A DNA stretch of 64,000 nucleotides, taken from Asanoa hainanensis (GTDB taxonomy: Bacteria > Actinomycetota > Actinomycetes > Mycobacteriales > Micromonosporaceae). Shown in pieces: positions 28,869 through 38,427 of the stretch (position 1 is its first letter; the number at the start of each line of letters is the position of its first letter). Made by a program: the position numbers and the translations under genes. The notes under the pieces are model-generated. The model ran no database searches. It was not told the origin of the DNA and saw only the letters and a list, made by a program, of their open reading frames with translations. The stretch is from positions 1 through 64,000 of the forward strand of contig NZ_FZPH01000012.1 in NCBI RefSeq assembly GCF_900188485.1, given 5' to 3'.

Positions 28869-30262
28869 CGTCGCCCTATCCTGAGGTGTCCGATGTGGAC
28901 ATCACCGGGACCGACACCGGCCCCGTTCCGGTCGTCGCCGTCGTCGGCCGGCCCAACGTGGGCAAGTCCACATTGGTCAACCGGATCATCGGTCGCCGGC
29001 AGGCCGTGGTGGAGGACACCCCGGGCGTGACCCGCGACCGGGTGCCCTACGACGCCCAGTGGAACGGCCGGCAGTTCACGGTCGTCGACACCGGCGGCTG
29101 GGAGCCCGACGCCCGCGACCGGGCCAAGGCCATCGCCATGCAGGCCGAGATCGCCGTGCAGACCGCCGACGTGGTGCTGTTCGTGGTCGACGCCACGGTC
29201 GGCTCGACCGACGTCGACGAGGCCGCGGTGCGGATGCTCCGCCGCAGCAACAAGCCGGTGATCCTGGTCGCCAACAAGGCCGACAACAACGCGATCGAGA
29301 TGGAGGCCGTCTCGCTCTGGGGGCTCGGCCTCGGTGAGCCGCAGGTGGTCTCGGCGCTGCACGGCCGGGGCTCCGGCGACCTGCTCGACCTGATCCTCGC
29401 GGCGATGCCGGAGCCCGCGCCGCCGATCGACGACGACGCCCCGCAGGGCCCGCGCCGGGTGGCGCTGGTCGGCCGGCCCAACGTCGGCAAGTCCTCGCTG
29501 CTCAACAAGTTGGCCAAGGAGGAGCGCGCGGTCGTCGACTCGGTCGCGGGCACCACTGTCGACCCGGTCGACTCGCTGGTCGCCATCGGCGGTGAGACCT
29601 GGCAGCTGGTCGACACGGCCGGGCTGCGCAAGCGGGTCAGCACCGCGAGCGGCACCGAATATTACGCGTCGCTGCGCACCGCGGGCGCGATCGAGGCCGC
29701 CGAGGTGGCCGTCGTGCTGCTCGACGCGGCCGAGCCGATCAGCGAGCAGGACCAGCGGATCCTGACGATGGTGGTCGAGGCCGGCCGGGCGCTGGTCATC
29801 GCCTTCAACAAGTGGGACCTAGTCGACGACGACCGGCGCTACCAGCTCGAGAAGGAGATCGACCGCGAGCTCAAGCGGATCCCGTGGGCGATCCGGGTCA
29901 ACATCTCGGCCAAGACCGGCCGGGCGGTCGACAAGCTGGCCCCCGCGCTGCGCAAGGCGCTGGCGTCCTGGGAGACCCGGGTGCCGACCGGCCAGCTCAA
30001 CCAGTGGCTGGCCGCGCTGGTGCAGGAGACCCCGCACCCGGTCCGCGGCGGGCGGGCACCCCGCGTGCTCTTCGCCACCCAGGCGGGCAGCCGGCCGCCG
30101 CGGTTCGTGCTGTTCACCACGGGCCTGCTCGACCCGGGCTACCAGCGGTTCGTCGAGCGGAAGCTGCGCGAGGAGTTCGGCTTCGAGGGCAGCCCGATCT
30201 CGGTGACGGTCAAGCCCCGGAAGAAGACCGGTCCGGGCGGGCGGGGCAAGGCCCACGGCTGA
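28865..30262 (+). CDS. der: Ribosome assembly GTPase Der (EngA)
   Basis: The 465-residue protein has two GTPase domains and a KH-like C-terminal domain. G1 motifs are GRPNVGKST (~33) and GRPNVGKSS (~202); the G3 motifs are DTGGWE and DTAGLR; the G4 motifs are NKAD and NKWD. Der acts in late 50S assembly. The N-terminal 25 residues are an extra acidic segment. ATGA overlap with cmk. Confidence 0.96.
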   Translation: MTSPYPEVSDVDITGTDTGPVPVVAVVGRPNVGKSTLVNRIIGRRQAVVEDTPGVTRDRVPYDAQWNGRQFTVVDTGGWEPDARDRAKAIAMQAEIAVQTADVVLFVVDATVGSTDVDEAAVRMLRRSNKPVILVANKADNNAIEMEAVSLWGLGLGEPQVVSALHGRGSGDLLDLILAAMPEPAPPIDDDAPQGPRRVALVGRPNVGKSSLLNKLAKEERAVVDSVAGTTVDPVDSLVAIGGETWQLVDTAGLRKRVSTASGTEYYASLRTAGAIEAAEVAVVLLDAAEPISEQDQRILTMVVEAGRALVIAFNKWDLVDDDRRYQLEKEIDRELKRIPWAIRVNISAKTGRAVDKLAPALRKALASWETRVPTGQLNQWLAALVQETPHPVRGGRAPRVLFATQAGSRPPRFVLFTTGLLDPGYQRFVERKLREEFGFEGSPISVTVKPRKKTGPGGRGKAHG

Positions 30263-30294
30263 CCCGGCCCGCTCGGCAGTGGCATGATCAAGAG

Positions 30295-30708
30295 ATGGGT
30301 TACAACGTAGAGGTCGAGCGCACCGACGACGGTGGTTACGTCGCCCGCAACGGACGCGGCGCCGAGATCCGCTTCGGGCTGTCGGACGGCACCGACTTCA
30401 CCCCCGTCGAGTTGCTGTTGGCGGCGCTCGGCGGGTGCAACATCGTCACCGTCGAGCCCCTGACCGCGCAGCGCGGCCACCGGCTGACCCGGCTCGCCGC
30501 GACGCTGGACGCCGAACGGGTCAAGCCCAACAAGCTCGGGTCGATCACCATGACGTACGACGTGACGCTGCCGAAGGACGACGCCGAGGCGGAGGCCGTG
30601 TTCCGGTCGGTCGCCGAGCGGGTGCACGAGAAGCACTGCACGGTCAGCACCGCCCTGCGCGAGCAGACCACAGTAGACGTCGAGATCCCGGAAACCCCGA
30701 CCTCGTAG
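30295..30708 (+). CDS. OsmC-family protein
   Basis: The 137-residue protein has the OsmC/Ohr two-cysteine pattern: LLAALGGCNIVTVEPL (first Cys ~50) and EKHCTVSTAL (second Cys ~115). Family members reduce organic hydroperoxides with the Cys pair, though many YhfA-like members have no proven substrate. ATG has only a weak AAGAG upstream, and a CATGAT hexamer ends 6 nt before it, so the message may be leaderless. Confidence 0.85.
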   Translation: MGYNVEVERTDDGGYVARNGRGAEIRFGLSDGTDFTPVELLLAALGGCNIVTVEPLTAQRGHRLTRLAATLDAERVKPNKLGSITMTYDVTLPKDDAEAEAVFRSVAERVHEKHCTVSTALREQTTVDVEIPETPTS

Positions 30709-30721
30709 GGGTTCGCGGCGG

Positions 30722-30727
30722 TAGCCT
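30722..30727 (+). promoter_or_regulatory. Candidate -10 for a leaderless gene
   Basis: TAGCCT (TAnnnT) ends 6 nt before ATG 30734, the spacing expected if the message begins at the start codon. No ribosome site is seen. Confidence 0.4.
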
Positions 30728-30733
30728 GCGAAA

Positions 30734-31261
30734 ATGGCGCGGCCACCGGTGCGGGTGGCGCTCGTCGAGAGCGCGGTGCTGGGGCTGTCCTGCGTGCTGG
30801 CCTTCTGGCTGGCCAGCGAGGCGTTCACCCGCGTCTACATCGACAGTCGCGACAGCGACCTGCTCGGCGGGATGTGGGCGGCGCTCTCGACGATCTTCGT
30901 GAACCGGGCGACGTTCCAGGAGAGCCTCGCGGCCGGCGTCTCGCGGATGTCCGCCACCCTCGTCAGCTTCGTCATCTGCCTCGTCTATCTCGTCTTCCTT
31001 CCTTTCCATCTCTGGGCCTTCGGGCTACTGATCGGCGTCTCGTCGTTGGTCGGGCTGCTGACCGGCCGGCGCGGCGACGCGACCACGGCGGCGATCACCA
31101 CGGCCGTGGTGCTGGTGGTGGCCGCGATCAGCCCGGTGGACCCGTGGCAGCAGCCCATCCTGCGCCTCGTCGACACCGTGATCGGCGTGATCATCGGGGT
31201 GGCCACCGCCTGGCTGTCCCTGAAGCTCGTCCACCCCCACCTGCGCAGGGACACGACCTAG
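30734..31261 (+). CDS. FUSC-like small membrane protein
   Basis: The 175-residue protein has about five membrane helices and the FUSC/aromatic-acid-exporter pattern: MWAALSTIFVNRATFQESLAAG, then ISPVDPWQQPILRLVDTVIGVIIGVATAWL. It is a half-length version of the family's membrane unit and lacks the cytoplasmic part. It may export small acids; no substrate can be named. It has its own promoter candidate. Confidence 0.7.
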   Translation: MARPPVRVALVESAVLGLSCVLAFWLASEAFTRVYIDSRDSDLLGGMWAALSTIFVNRATFQESLAAGVSRMSATLVSFVICLVYLVFLPFHLWAFGLLIGVSSLVGLLTGRRGDATTAAITTAVVLVVAAISPVDPWQQPILRLVDTVIGVIIGVATAWLSLKLVHPHLRRDTT

Positions 31262-31280
31262 ATCACACCTGCTGACCGGG

Positions 31281-31319
31281 GTGTTCGCGGCATGCTGGTG
31301 GTGGTCCAGCCGCGAACAC
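31281..31319. other. Inverted repeat before the CPA1 antiporter
   Basis: GTGTTCGCGG (31281-31290) pairs perfectly with CCGCGAACAC (31310-31319); an inner CTGG/CCAG can add four pairs. It lies 19 nt after one stop and 12 nt before GTG 31332. It may be a terminator or a leader structure. Confidence 0.5.
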
Positions 31320-31331
31320 GGGGGTGAAGCG

Positions 31332-32912
31332 GTGCTGGAAGGGTTGCTGGTGGTCGTCGCCCTGGGCGCGACGGTCATCGTCGGCACCACCATCGGTCGG
31401 CGCTACAGCGTCGCGCCGCCCGTCCTGCTGCTCGTCATGGGCGGCCTGCTGGCGCTCATCCCGCAACTCTCCGACGTGCGGCTGCCCGCCGCCGCGGTCC
31501 TGGTGATCTTCCTGCCCGGCATCCTCTACTGGGAGAGCCTCAACACCAGCCTGCGGGAGATCCGGGCCAACATCCGGGTGATCCTGCTGTCCGCGATCGG
31601 GCTGGTCATCGCAACCATGGTCGTCCTGTCTTACTCCCTGCAGGCGATCGGTGTCGCGTCGGCCTCCGCCTGGATCCTGGGCGCGGTCCTGGCGCCGACG
31701 GACGCCGCCGCGGTCGCCGGCCTGGCCAAGCGGATGCCCCGGCGGAACCTCACCACCCTGCGCGCGGAGAGCCTGATCAACGACGGCACCGCGCTGGTGC
31801 TGTTCGCGGTCGCCGTCAGCATGCTGGTCGACGACACCTCGCCCTCGCTGCTGGCGATCACCGGCGACCTGATCTGGTCGATCGTCGGTGGGGTGATCGC
31901 CGGACTGGTCACCGGCGCCCTGTTCATCTGGATCCGGCGGCGGATCGACGACCCGCTGCGCGAGGGCGGCCTGTCGATCCTCACCCCGTTCGCGGCGTTC
32001 TTCGTGGGCGAGCAGATCCACGCCAGCGGGGTGGTCGCCGTCGTGGTGGTCGGGCTCGTCCACTCGTACGCCGGCCCGCGGGTCATCCGCGCCCGGTCGA
32101 GGGTGCAGGCCTTCGCCTTCTGGAGCCTCTCGACGTTCATCGTCAACGGCAGCCTCTTCGTGCTGGTCGGCCTCCAGATCCCGGCCGCCGCCCGGCGGAT
32201 CGACAACGACCAGATGGGCAAGGCGGTGGGCATCGCGTTCGCGGCGGCGGCCGTCGTGATCGTGACCCGGATCGTCTGGATCCACGCGGCAGCCGGGCTC
32301 ATCCGGCTGTTCGACCGCCGCTCGATCCAGCGCACCCGCCGGCTCAACTGGAAGGTACGCACGGCGTACGGCTGGGCCGGCTTCCGCGGCGCGGTCTCGC
32401 TGGCCGCCGCGCTGGCCGTCCCGTCGATGCTCTCCGACGGCACGCCGTACCCGGATCGGGACCTGATCGTCTTCGTCACCTCGGTGGTGATCCTGACGAC
32501 GATCCTCGTGCAGGGGCTCACCTTGCCGATGGTGGTGCGGTGGGCCGGGTTGTCCGGCGACAACGCCCGGCGCGACGAGGCCCGGCACGCCCGGATCCGG
32601 GCGGCCGAGGCGGGGCTGGCCGCGCTGCCCGCGGTGGCGCGCTCGCTGTCCGCACCGGCCTACATGACCGAACGGGTCCGGGGCGACTACGAGCTGGCCG
32701 TCAGCGAGGCCCGCAGCGGCGACGGGCATTCGGAGCTGACCAGCGCCGAGCAGCTCGAGCGGCGGCTGCGGCTCGGCGTGCTCGAGCACGAGCGGCTGGC
32801 CGTCACCGCCATGCGGGACCGCCGCGAGATCGACGACATCGTGATGCGCGAGCTGCAGGCCTCGCTCGACGTCACGGAGATCGGACTGCTCGGCCCACCC
32901 AGGGCCGACTGA
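31332..32912 (+). CDS. CPA1-type Na+/H+ antiporter
   Basis: The 526-residue protein has about 12 helices and the CPA1 marks: LPGILYWESL, LAPTDAAAVAGLAKRM, ESLINDGTALVLF (ion-binding Asp of the ND motif, ~147), GWAGFRGAVSLAAALAVP. The last ~100 residues are a soluble helical tail. It swaps Na+ (or K+) for H+ at the membrane. GTG 31332 is used, with a GGGGG site upstream. A second antiporter of the same kind is at 52 kb. Confidence 0.88.
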   Translation: MLEGLLVVVALGATVIVGTTIGRRYSVAPPVLLLVMGGLLALIPQLSDVRLPAAAVLVIFLPGILYWESLNTSLREIRANIRVILLSAIGLVIATMVVLSYSLQAIGVASASAWILGAVLAPTDAAAVAGLAKRMPRRNLTTLRAESLINDGTALVLFAVAVSMLVDDTSPSLLAITGDLIWSIVGGVIAGLVTGALFIWIRRRIDDPLREGGLSILTPFAAFFVGEQIHASGVVAVVVVGLVHSYAGPRVIRARSRVQAFAFWSLSTFIVNGSLFVLVGLQIPAAARRIDNDQMGKAVGIAFAAAAVVIVTRIVWIHAAAGLIRLFDRRSIQRTRRLNWKVRTAYGWAGFRGAVSLAAALAVPSMLSDGTPYPDRDLIVFVTSVVILTTILVQGLTLPMVVRWAGLSGDNARRDEARHARIRAAEAGLAALPAVARSLSAPAYMTERVRGDYELAVSEARSGDGHSELTSAEQLERRLRLGVLEHERLAVTAMRDRREIDDIVMRELQASLDVTEIGLLGPPRAD

Positions 32913-32937
32913 AACACACGGGGAAAGGATCCACACG

Positions 32938-34290
32938 ATGACTTCCACACTCGCCGGCAAGGTCGGCGGACCGGTTCTCGAGCGCGGTGACGAGGGCTTC
33001 GCCGCGGCCGTGGCGGGCTTCAACCTCGCCTTCGACCCGCGGCCGGAACTGGTCGCGACGGCCACGTCGGTCGCGGACGTGGTGGCGGCGGTGCGGTACG
33101 CCCGCGAGGCAGGCATGCGGATCTCGGTGCAGGGCACCGGGCACGGCGCCGAGCTGGAGATCGAGTCGGGGCTGCTGCTCAACACGTCCCGCTTCGACCA
33201 CCTGCACGTGGACCCGGAGACCAGGACCGCGGCGATCGGCGCCAGCGTGCGCTGGAAGGCGGTGGTCGACGCGGCGGCCGCGTACGGGCTGGCCCCGATC
33301 ACCGGTTCCTCCCCGCTCGTCGGCGCGGTCGGCTACCTGCTCGGCGGCGGCATGGGTCCGCTGGCCCGCAGCCACGGCTTCAGCTCCGACTACGTGGTGG
33401 GTTTCACGGTCGTCACCGGCGAGGGCGAGGTCGTCGAAGCCGACGAGCACACCAACCCGGACCTGTTCTGGGCGCTGCGCGGCGGCAAGTTCGGGCTCGG
33501 CGTCGTGACCGAGGTGCGGGTCAGGCTGGTCGAGCTGACGTCTGTCTATGGTGGATCGTTCTTCGTGGACACTCCCGACATCGACCGCATGCTGCGGGCC
33601 TGGGTCGACTGGACCGACGGCGCCGACGACCGGGTGACCACCAGCGTGCAGGCCGTCGCGTTCCCGCCGCTGCCGAACGTGCCCGAGCCGATGCGGGGCC
33701 GGAAGCTGCTGGGCGTGCGGTTCGCGTTCCCCGGCGACCCGGCCGAGGGGGAGCGGCTGGTGGCGCCGCTGCGGGCCGCCGCGCCGGTCTACCTCGACAT
33801 GCTCGGGGAGCTGCCGACCACCGAAATGGGCCGGATCCATAACGACCCCACCGACCCGATCCCGGCGTACGTGCACGGCACGATGATCGATCGGGCCGAC
33901 CAGGGCCTGGCGACCGCGTTCCTGGACCTCGCCGGCCCGGACGCGGTGGACTCGCCGTTCTTCGCGGCCGAGTGGCGGCACCTCGGGGGCGCCACCAGCC
34001 GGGACGTGCCCGGCGGCTCGGCCGTCGGTGGCCGCGGGTCGGACTACGTGGTCGCGCTGGTGTCGGCGCAGCCGGAGCTCTTCGCCACCGCCGTGCCGGC
34101 CGCGGCCGCCCGCTGGGACACCGTCGCCGCTCCGTGGATCTCCGCGGTGAACAACCCCAACGTCCTGGCCCAGCCGATCACGCCGGAACGGGTCGCCGCG
34201 TGCTGGCCCGACGACATCCGCGAGCGGCTCGCCCAGGTCCGCCGCCGCTACGACCCGGACGGCGTCACCCTCGGCTGGTGGGTGCCGTAA
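32938..34290 (+). CDS. PCMH-type FAD-linked oxidoreductase
   Basis: The 450-residue protein has the FAD PP-loop region (ISVQGTGHGAEL with the His that binds FAD, ~66) and the LLGGGMGPLARSHG segment. The Cys that would add a second FAD link is absent (VGYLLGGG). A BBE-like end RYDPDGVTLGWWVP is present. The family oxidises alcohols, sugars or amines with O2; the substrate is unknown. It lies 26 nt after the antiporter with GGGGAAAGG upstream. Confidence 0.82.
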   Translation: MTSTLAGKVGGPVLERGDEGFAAAVAGFNLAFDPRPELVATATSVADVVAAVRYAREAGMRISVQGTGHGAELEIESGLLLNTSRFDHLHVDPETRTAAIGASVRWKAVVDAAAAYGLAPITGSSPLVGAVGYLLGGGMGPLARSHGFSSDYVVGFTVVTGEGEVVEADEHTNPDLFWALRGGKFGLGVVTEVRVRLVELTSVYGGSFFVDTPDIDRMLRAWVDWTDGADDRVTTSVQAVAFPPLPNVPEPMRGRKLLGVRFAFPGDPAEGERLVAPLRAAAPVYLDMLGELPTTEMGRIHNDPTDPIPAYVHGTMIDRADQGLATAFLDLAGPDAVDSPFFAAEWRHLGGATSRDVPGGSAVGGRGSDYVVALVSAQPELFATAVPAAAARWDTVAAPWISAVNNPNVLAQPITPERVAACWPDDIRERLAQVRRRYDPDGVTLGWWVP

Positions 34291-34405
34291 TCCGCCGCGG
34301 CCGCGCGCGGGCCGTGCGATGGTGGAGGGGACGGGTCCGCGCGCATCGCCCGTCGACGTGATGCCGCCGGCCCGCCCCGATCCTCGAATCGAGAGGCGGT
34401 CGACG

Positions 34406-35617
34406 ATGAGAGCCGTCGTCTTCCACGGTGTGGGCGACCTGCGCCTGGACAACGTGGCCGAACCCAAGCTCGATACGCCGACCGACGCGGTCGTACGGGT
34501 CACCACCGCCGCCATCTGCGGCACCGACCTGCACTTCGTCCGTGGCACGGTGCCCGGCATGCGGCCGGGGACGATCCTCGGGCACGAAGGTGTCGGTGTG
34601 GTCGAAGAGGTCGGCCGGGGCGTCCGCAACCACGTGGCCGGCGAGCGGGTGCTGCTCTCCGCCGTGCTCGGCTGCGGCAGTTGCGTTTACTGTCGCGCCG
34701 GATACTTCGCCCAGTGCGACGAGATCAACCCCGCCGGCCGGCGGTCCGGGACGGCGTCCTACGGCTCGCCCGCCTCGACCGGCTCGTTCGACGGGACCCA
34801 GGCCGAGTACGTCCGGGTGCCGTGCGCGCACACCAACATGTTCACGCTGCCGGACGCGGTCTCCGACGACCAGGCGATCGCGCTGTCCGACATCTACCCG
34901 ACGGGTTACTTCGGCGCCGTGATCGCCAACGTCTCGGACGGCGACGTGGTGGCCGTCTTCGGCTGCGGGCCGGTGGGCCAGTTCGCGATCCTGTCGGCGT
35001 TCCAGCGGGGTGCCGGCCGGGTGATCGCCGTCGACCACCACCCGGACCGCCTGGAACGCGCGCGTGCCCTCGGCGCCGAGATCGTCGACTTCGACCGGGA
35101 GGACCCCGTCGAGGCGCTGCTGGAGCTGACGCTCGGCGCGGGTCCGGACCGGGCGATCGACGCGGTCGGCGTCGACGCGGAGAGCGCGAGGTCCGGTCCG
35201 GCCGCGGCCGACGCCCGGGCGCACGCCGAGGAGCACCGCGCCGAGCTGCGGGCCATCGCGCCGGTGACCAACGCGCACGACGGCCAGTGGGAGCCGGGTG
35301 ACGCGCCCGCCCAGGCGGGGGAGTGGGCGGTGGAGAGCCTGGCCAAGGCCGGCACGCTCGGCATCGTCGGGGTGTATCCGCGTACCGACCGGTTCTTCCC
35401 GCTCGGCACGGCGATGAACCGGAACCTGAAGGTCAACATGGGCAACGGGAACCATCCGCGGTACATCCCGCGGCTGCTGTCCATGGTGGAGCAGGGCGCG
35501 GTCGACACCCGGCGGATGCTCACCCAGCACGAGCCGTTGACCGACGTGCTGACCGGCTACCGCGAGTTCGACCGGCGCAGCCCGGGCTGGCTCAAGGTGG
35601 CGGTCACCGCCTCCTGA
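34406..35617 (+). CDS. Zn-dependent alcohol/formaldehyde dehydrogenase-like
   Basis: The 403-residue MDR protein has ICGTDLHF (catalytic Zn Cys, ~39), GHEGVGVVEE (His/Glu, ~61), the four-Cys structural Zn loop CGSCVYCRAGYFAQC (~91-105) and the NAD motif VAVFGCGPVGQFAI (~182). The 403-aa length and DIYPTGYFGA segment fit the formaldehyde dehydrogenase-like branch that does not need added thiol. ATG 34406 follows GAGAGG. Confidence 0.85.
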   Translation: MRAVVFHGVGDLRLDNVAEPKLDTPTDAVVRVTTAAICGTDLHFVRGTVPGMRPGTILGHEGVGVVEEVGRGVRNHVAGERVLLSAVLGCGSCVYCRAGYFAQCDEINPAGRRSGTASYGSPASTGSFDGTQAEYVRVPCAHTNMFTLPDAVSDDQAIALSDIYPTGYFGAVIANVSDGDVVAVFGCGPVGQFAILSAFQRGAGRVIAVDHHPDRLERARALGAEIVDFDREDPVEALLELTLGAGPDRAIDAVGVDAESARSGPAAADARAHAEEHRAELRAIAPVTNAHDGQWEPGDAPAQAGEWAVESLAKAGTLGIVGVYPRTDRFFPLGTAMNRNLKVNMGNGNHPRYIPRLLSMVEQGAVDTRRMLTQHEPLTDVLTGYREFDRRSPGWLKVAVTAS

Positions 35618-35631
35618 CCCTGGACGCACCG

Positions 35632-35667
35632 CGCCGCCCGCAGCGCCGGACGTGGCTGCGGGCGGCG
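35632..35667. terminator. Bidirectional terminator hairpin
   Basis: CGCCGCCCGCAG (35632-35643) pairs perfectly with CTGCGGGCGGCG (35656-35667) across a 12-nt loop. It lies between two convergent genes, 15 nt from one stop and 12 nt from the other, and can serve both. Confidence 0.75.
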
Positions 35668-35678
35668 GGTGGACGGGA

Positions 35679-37535
35679 CTAGCCCGCCGTCTTCGGCTTC
35701 GCCGTCTTGGCCTTGGCCGCCTTGGTGGTCTTGGAGGTCTTCTTCGCCGGCTTGGCGTCCTTCGTCTCGGCGCCCGCGTCGCCCGGCATCCAGCTCGTGG
35801 TCGCCGGCCCGTTGCCCGGGTCGTCGGTGGTCGGCTTCGCCACGGTGATGCCCGCGGCTCCCGGACCCCACGGCCCGGCGTCGACCTTCGCCGGCTCCTG
35901 CGCGGCGGCCGGCTCTTGAGCGGGCGGCTCCTGAGCGCCGGGGCCCTGGCCGCCGGGCCGTTGTCCGCCGGGCTCCTGGCCGCCGGGGCCCTGGCCGCCA
36001 GGTCGCTGGCCCCCGGGCTCCTGAGCGGTGGGCTCGTGTGTCCAGGGCTCGTGTCCGCCCATGGGCCCGGTCGGGTCCTGCACTACCGGCCCCGGGTCGA
36101 TCGGCGCCGGCGGCACCGGGTCGACCGCGACAGGCGGCCGTTGCGGTGCCGGGGCGTCCGGCACGCGCTGCGGTGCCGGCGCGTCGGGCACGTCCTGATA
36201 GGACTGCTGCGGCTCGTGCCACTGCGGCGCGGGCTCCGCGTGGTGCTGCTGCTCCGGAGCGGTGTACTCCTCCTGGTGGTACTCGGGCTCCTCCGACCAC
36301 TGCTCGTCCAGCAGCCCATGATCGGCCAGCGCCTGCTCATAGCCGTCGGCGTAGCCCTCGTCGTAGCCCTCGCTGTACGGGTCGGCGGCCGGCGCCTCGT
36401 CGGCGGGCGCGCACGAGTCTGCCGTCTCGGCCGGCGGGACTTCCTCGATCCAGGTGCTCTCGCCGTTGTGCACCGAGCCGTCGTGGCTCCACGCGTCGTC
36501 CTGCGGCAGGCCGGACCAGTCCTCGGCGGTGCCGCTCCAACCGTTCGGCGGCGCGACCTCACCGGTCACCGTGGACGGATCGGCCGGCTGCGCCAGCGCG
36601 TACGGGTCGAACGGCGCGGTGCTCGGGGTGACGCCCGGCAGGACTCCGGACGGGGCGGCCGACGGCTCGGCCAGGACGGCACCCGGCTCAGGCGCCATCC
36701 CGGTCGCGTCCCCGTCGGGCAGGGCGGGAGCCCCGCTCGGCATCGGGCCAGGGAGGCCCGCCGGGTCGGTCGCCTCGGGGGTCACCTCGGCCAGCGGTTC
36801 CGGGGTGAGGGTCGGCGTGGGAACGACCGGCTCGGCGGCGCCGCCACCGATGCCGCCCGGCAGCACGCTCGGGTCCGTCGTCGCTTCGGGCTCCACCACC
36901 AGACCCGGCAGGGCACCGGGGGCGGCGGTCGCGGTCGGCGCGACAAGGGGATCCACCGGGGCGTTGGGGTCGGCCAGCGCAGTGGGGTCGGCCGGCGTCG
37001 TGGGGTCGACGAGCAGGTTCGGGTCCGGGGTGGCGGCGGTGCCCGGTACGACCGCGGCGGGCTCCGACGGCGGAGCGGTCGGCGGCACCGCGGCCGGGCC
37101 CGGTGCCGACGGCTCGACGCTCGGTGCCGGTCCGGCGACGGCCGGGGGCTCGACCACGCCGGACACCGCCGGGGCCGGCGTGAGCTCGGGTGCGGGCAGG
37201 CCCGTCGGTGCGGCGAGTCCGGCGGTATCGGCCGGCGCTGGCGTCGCGGTCGGCGGTGCGACCGCGGCCGGTGCCGACGGGTCCGGGCTCGGGGCGACCC
37301 CGTGCGGCGCGGCGGTCAGCGGCGGCAACGGCACGTCGGTCGGCGCCGGGTCGAGGTAGACCTCGCCGTCATACGGCTCTGCCCAGTCGTCCGCCGGCGC
37401 GTCGGTGGTCGCGCACCGGTCGGTGCCCGGGGGGCCCGTCACTTCCGACTGCACCCGGGCGAACGCGGGTACCTGCGCCAGCAGGCCCATCGCGCTCATC
37501 ACTGCCACGGCACCGAGCCGCGCTCGTTTCTTCAT
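35679..37535 (-). CDS. Secreted Pro/Ala-rich disordered protein with Lys-rich tail
   Basis: The 618-residue protein starts with a signal peptide (KKRARLGAVAVMSAMGLLA, cut likely after AFA at ~26). The rest is low-complexity: Pro/Ala/Thr (~60-330), acidic and Gln/His-rich (~330-450: EEPEYHQEE), PGGQ repeats (~510-540), and a basic end with KKTSKTTKAAKAKTAK. No folded domain is seen. It is probably a wall-spanning or wall-bound protein; the Lys tail could bind acidic wall polymers. It shares its stop side with a strong terminator. Confidence 0.75.
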   Translation of the reverse strand: MKKRARLGAVAVMSAMGLLAQVPAFARVQSEVTGPPGTDRCATTDAPADDWAEPYDGEVYLDPAPTDVPLPPLTAAPHGVAPSPDPSAPAAVAPPTATPAPADTAGLAAPTGLPAPELTPAPAVSGVVEPPAVAGPAPSVEPSAPGPAAVPPTAPPSEPAAVVPGTAATPDPNLLVDPTTPADPTALADPNAPVDPLVAPTATAAPGALPGLVVEPEATTDPSVLPGGIGGGAAEPVVPTPTLTPEPLAEVTPEATDPAGLPGPMPSGAPALPDGDATGMAPEPGAVLAEPSAAPSGVLPGVTPSTAPFDPYALAQPADPSTVTGEVAPPNGWSGTAEDWSGLPQDDAWSHDGSVHNGESTWIEEVPPAETADSCAPADEAPAADPYSEGYDEGYADGYEQALADHGLLDEQWSEEPEYHQEEYTAPEQQHHAEPAPQWHEPQQSYQDVPDAPAPQRVPDAPAPQRPPVAVDPVPPAPIDPGPVVQDPTGPMGGHEPWTHEPTAQEPGGQRPGGQGPGGQEPGGQRPGGQGPGAQEPPAQEPAAAQEPAKVDAGPWGPGAAGITVAKPTTDDPGNGPATTSWMPGDAGAETKDAKPAKKTSKTTKAAKAKTAKPKTAG

Positions 37536-37739
37536 CCTGATCCCCCGTCACTCCGGTCACGAGCCGGACATGCGGCACGCTCACGCCCGTACGGCCGATC
37601 GTGCCCGACCTAAGCCACAAAAGGTGAGGATCCGGAGAATCTGTCTCACATCTCCCGCGCGTCCCACTCGTACCGTCTCTTTGCCGGGTGCTCAACCCCC
37701 GGTCGCCCGGGCATCGGCGTTTGGGCATTCGTCGACCGC

Positions 37740-37745
37740 TACCCT
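37740..37745 (+). promoter_or_regulatory. Candidate -10 for leaderless GDPD gene
   Basis: TACCCT (TAnnnT) ends 7 nt before ATG 37753 and no ribosome site lies between them. The rest of the 217-nt gap to the divergent secreted-protein gene shows nothing clear. Confidence 0.4.
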
Positions 37746-37752
37746 GCCGCTC

Positions 37753-38427
37753 ATGAGCCTGCTATCCGTCGCACACCGGGCCGGCAACACCCTGCCTGAC
37801 CTGCGCGCCGCCCTCGCGGCGGGTGTCGACCTCGTCGAGGCCGACGTGCACCTCTACCGCGGCGTGCTGGAGGTCCGGCACCGCAAGGCGATCGGGCGGC
37901 ACCTCTACTGGGAGAAGTGGCTCGAGGTGCACCGGCGGCGCGACCTGGTCGTGCCGACGCTGCCCGAGGTGCTGGCCACCGCGGCCGGTGACCCGCGGTT
38001 GATGCTCGACCTCAAGGGCCCGTCACTCGCGGTCGCACCGCTGGTCGCCGAGGCGTTGCGGGGGCACGCGCCGGGCGTACCGGTGGCGGTGTGCACCAAG
38101 CAGTGGGCGATGCTCGACGCGTTCGCCGGTCAGCCGCACGTGCGGCGGATCCTGTCCGCGAGCGACCCGCTGCAGCTGGCCCGCCTGCGCGCCCGGCTGC
38201 GCCGCGGCCGGGTGGACGGCGTGTCGATCCGGCTGCGGCTGCTGACCGAGCCGGTCGTCGAGGAACTGCGCCGGGCCACCGACACCGTGCTGGCCTGGCC
38301 GGTGGACTCGCCGGACGCGCTGGCGCGGGCCCGGCGGATCGGCGTGACCGGCGTGATCAGCAAGGACCTGCCCATGCTGGCCACCATCCGCCCGCCGCGG
38401 CGGCCCGACGTCGAGCTGGCCGCCTGA
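37753..38427 (+). CDS. Glycerophosphodiester phosphodiesterase-family protein
   Basis: The 224-residue protein has the GDPD core: AHRAGN with the first His and Arg (~8-12), LVEADVHLYRG with the metal Glu and Asp (~29-32), VRHRK with the second His (~43), and LMLDLKGP (~85-91). GDPDs cut glycerophosphodiesters to glycerol 3-phosphate and an alcohol. It has no signal peptide. Its 3' end lies across a minus-strand reading frame (see the DMT gene). Confidence 0.83.
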   Translation: MSLLSVAHRAGNTLPDLRAALAAGVDLVEADVHLYRGVLEVRHRKAIGRHLYWEKWLEVHRRRDLVVPTLPEVLATAAGDPRLMLDLKGPSLAVAPLVAEALRGHAPGVPVAVCTKQWAMLDAFAGQPHVRRILSASDPLQLARLRARLRRGRVDGVSIRLRLLTEPVVEELRRATDTVLAWPVDSPDALARARRIGVTGVISKDLPMLATIRPPRRPDVELAA

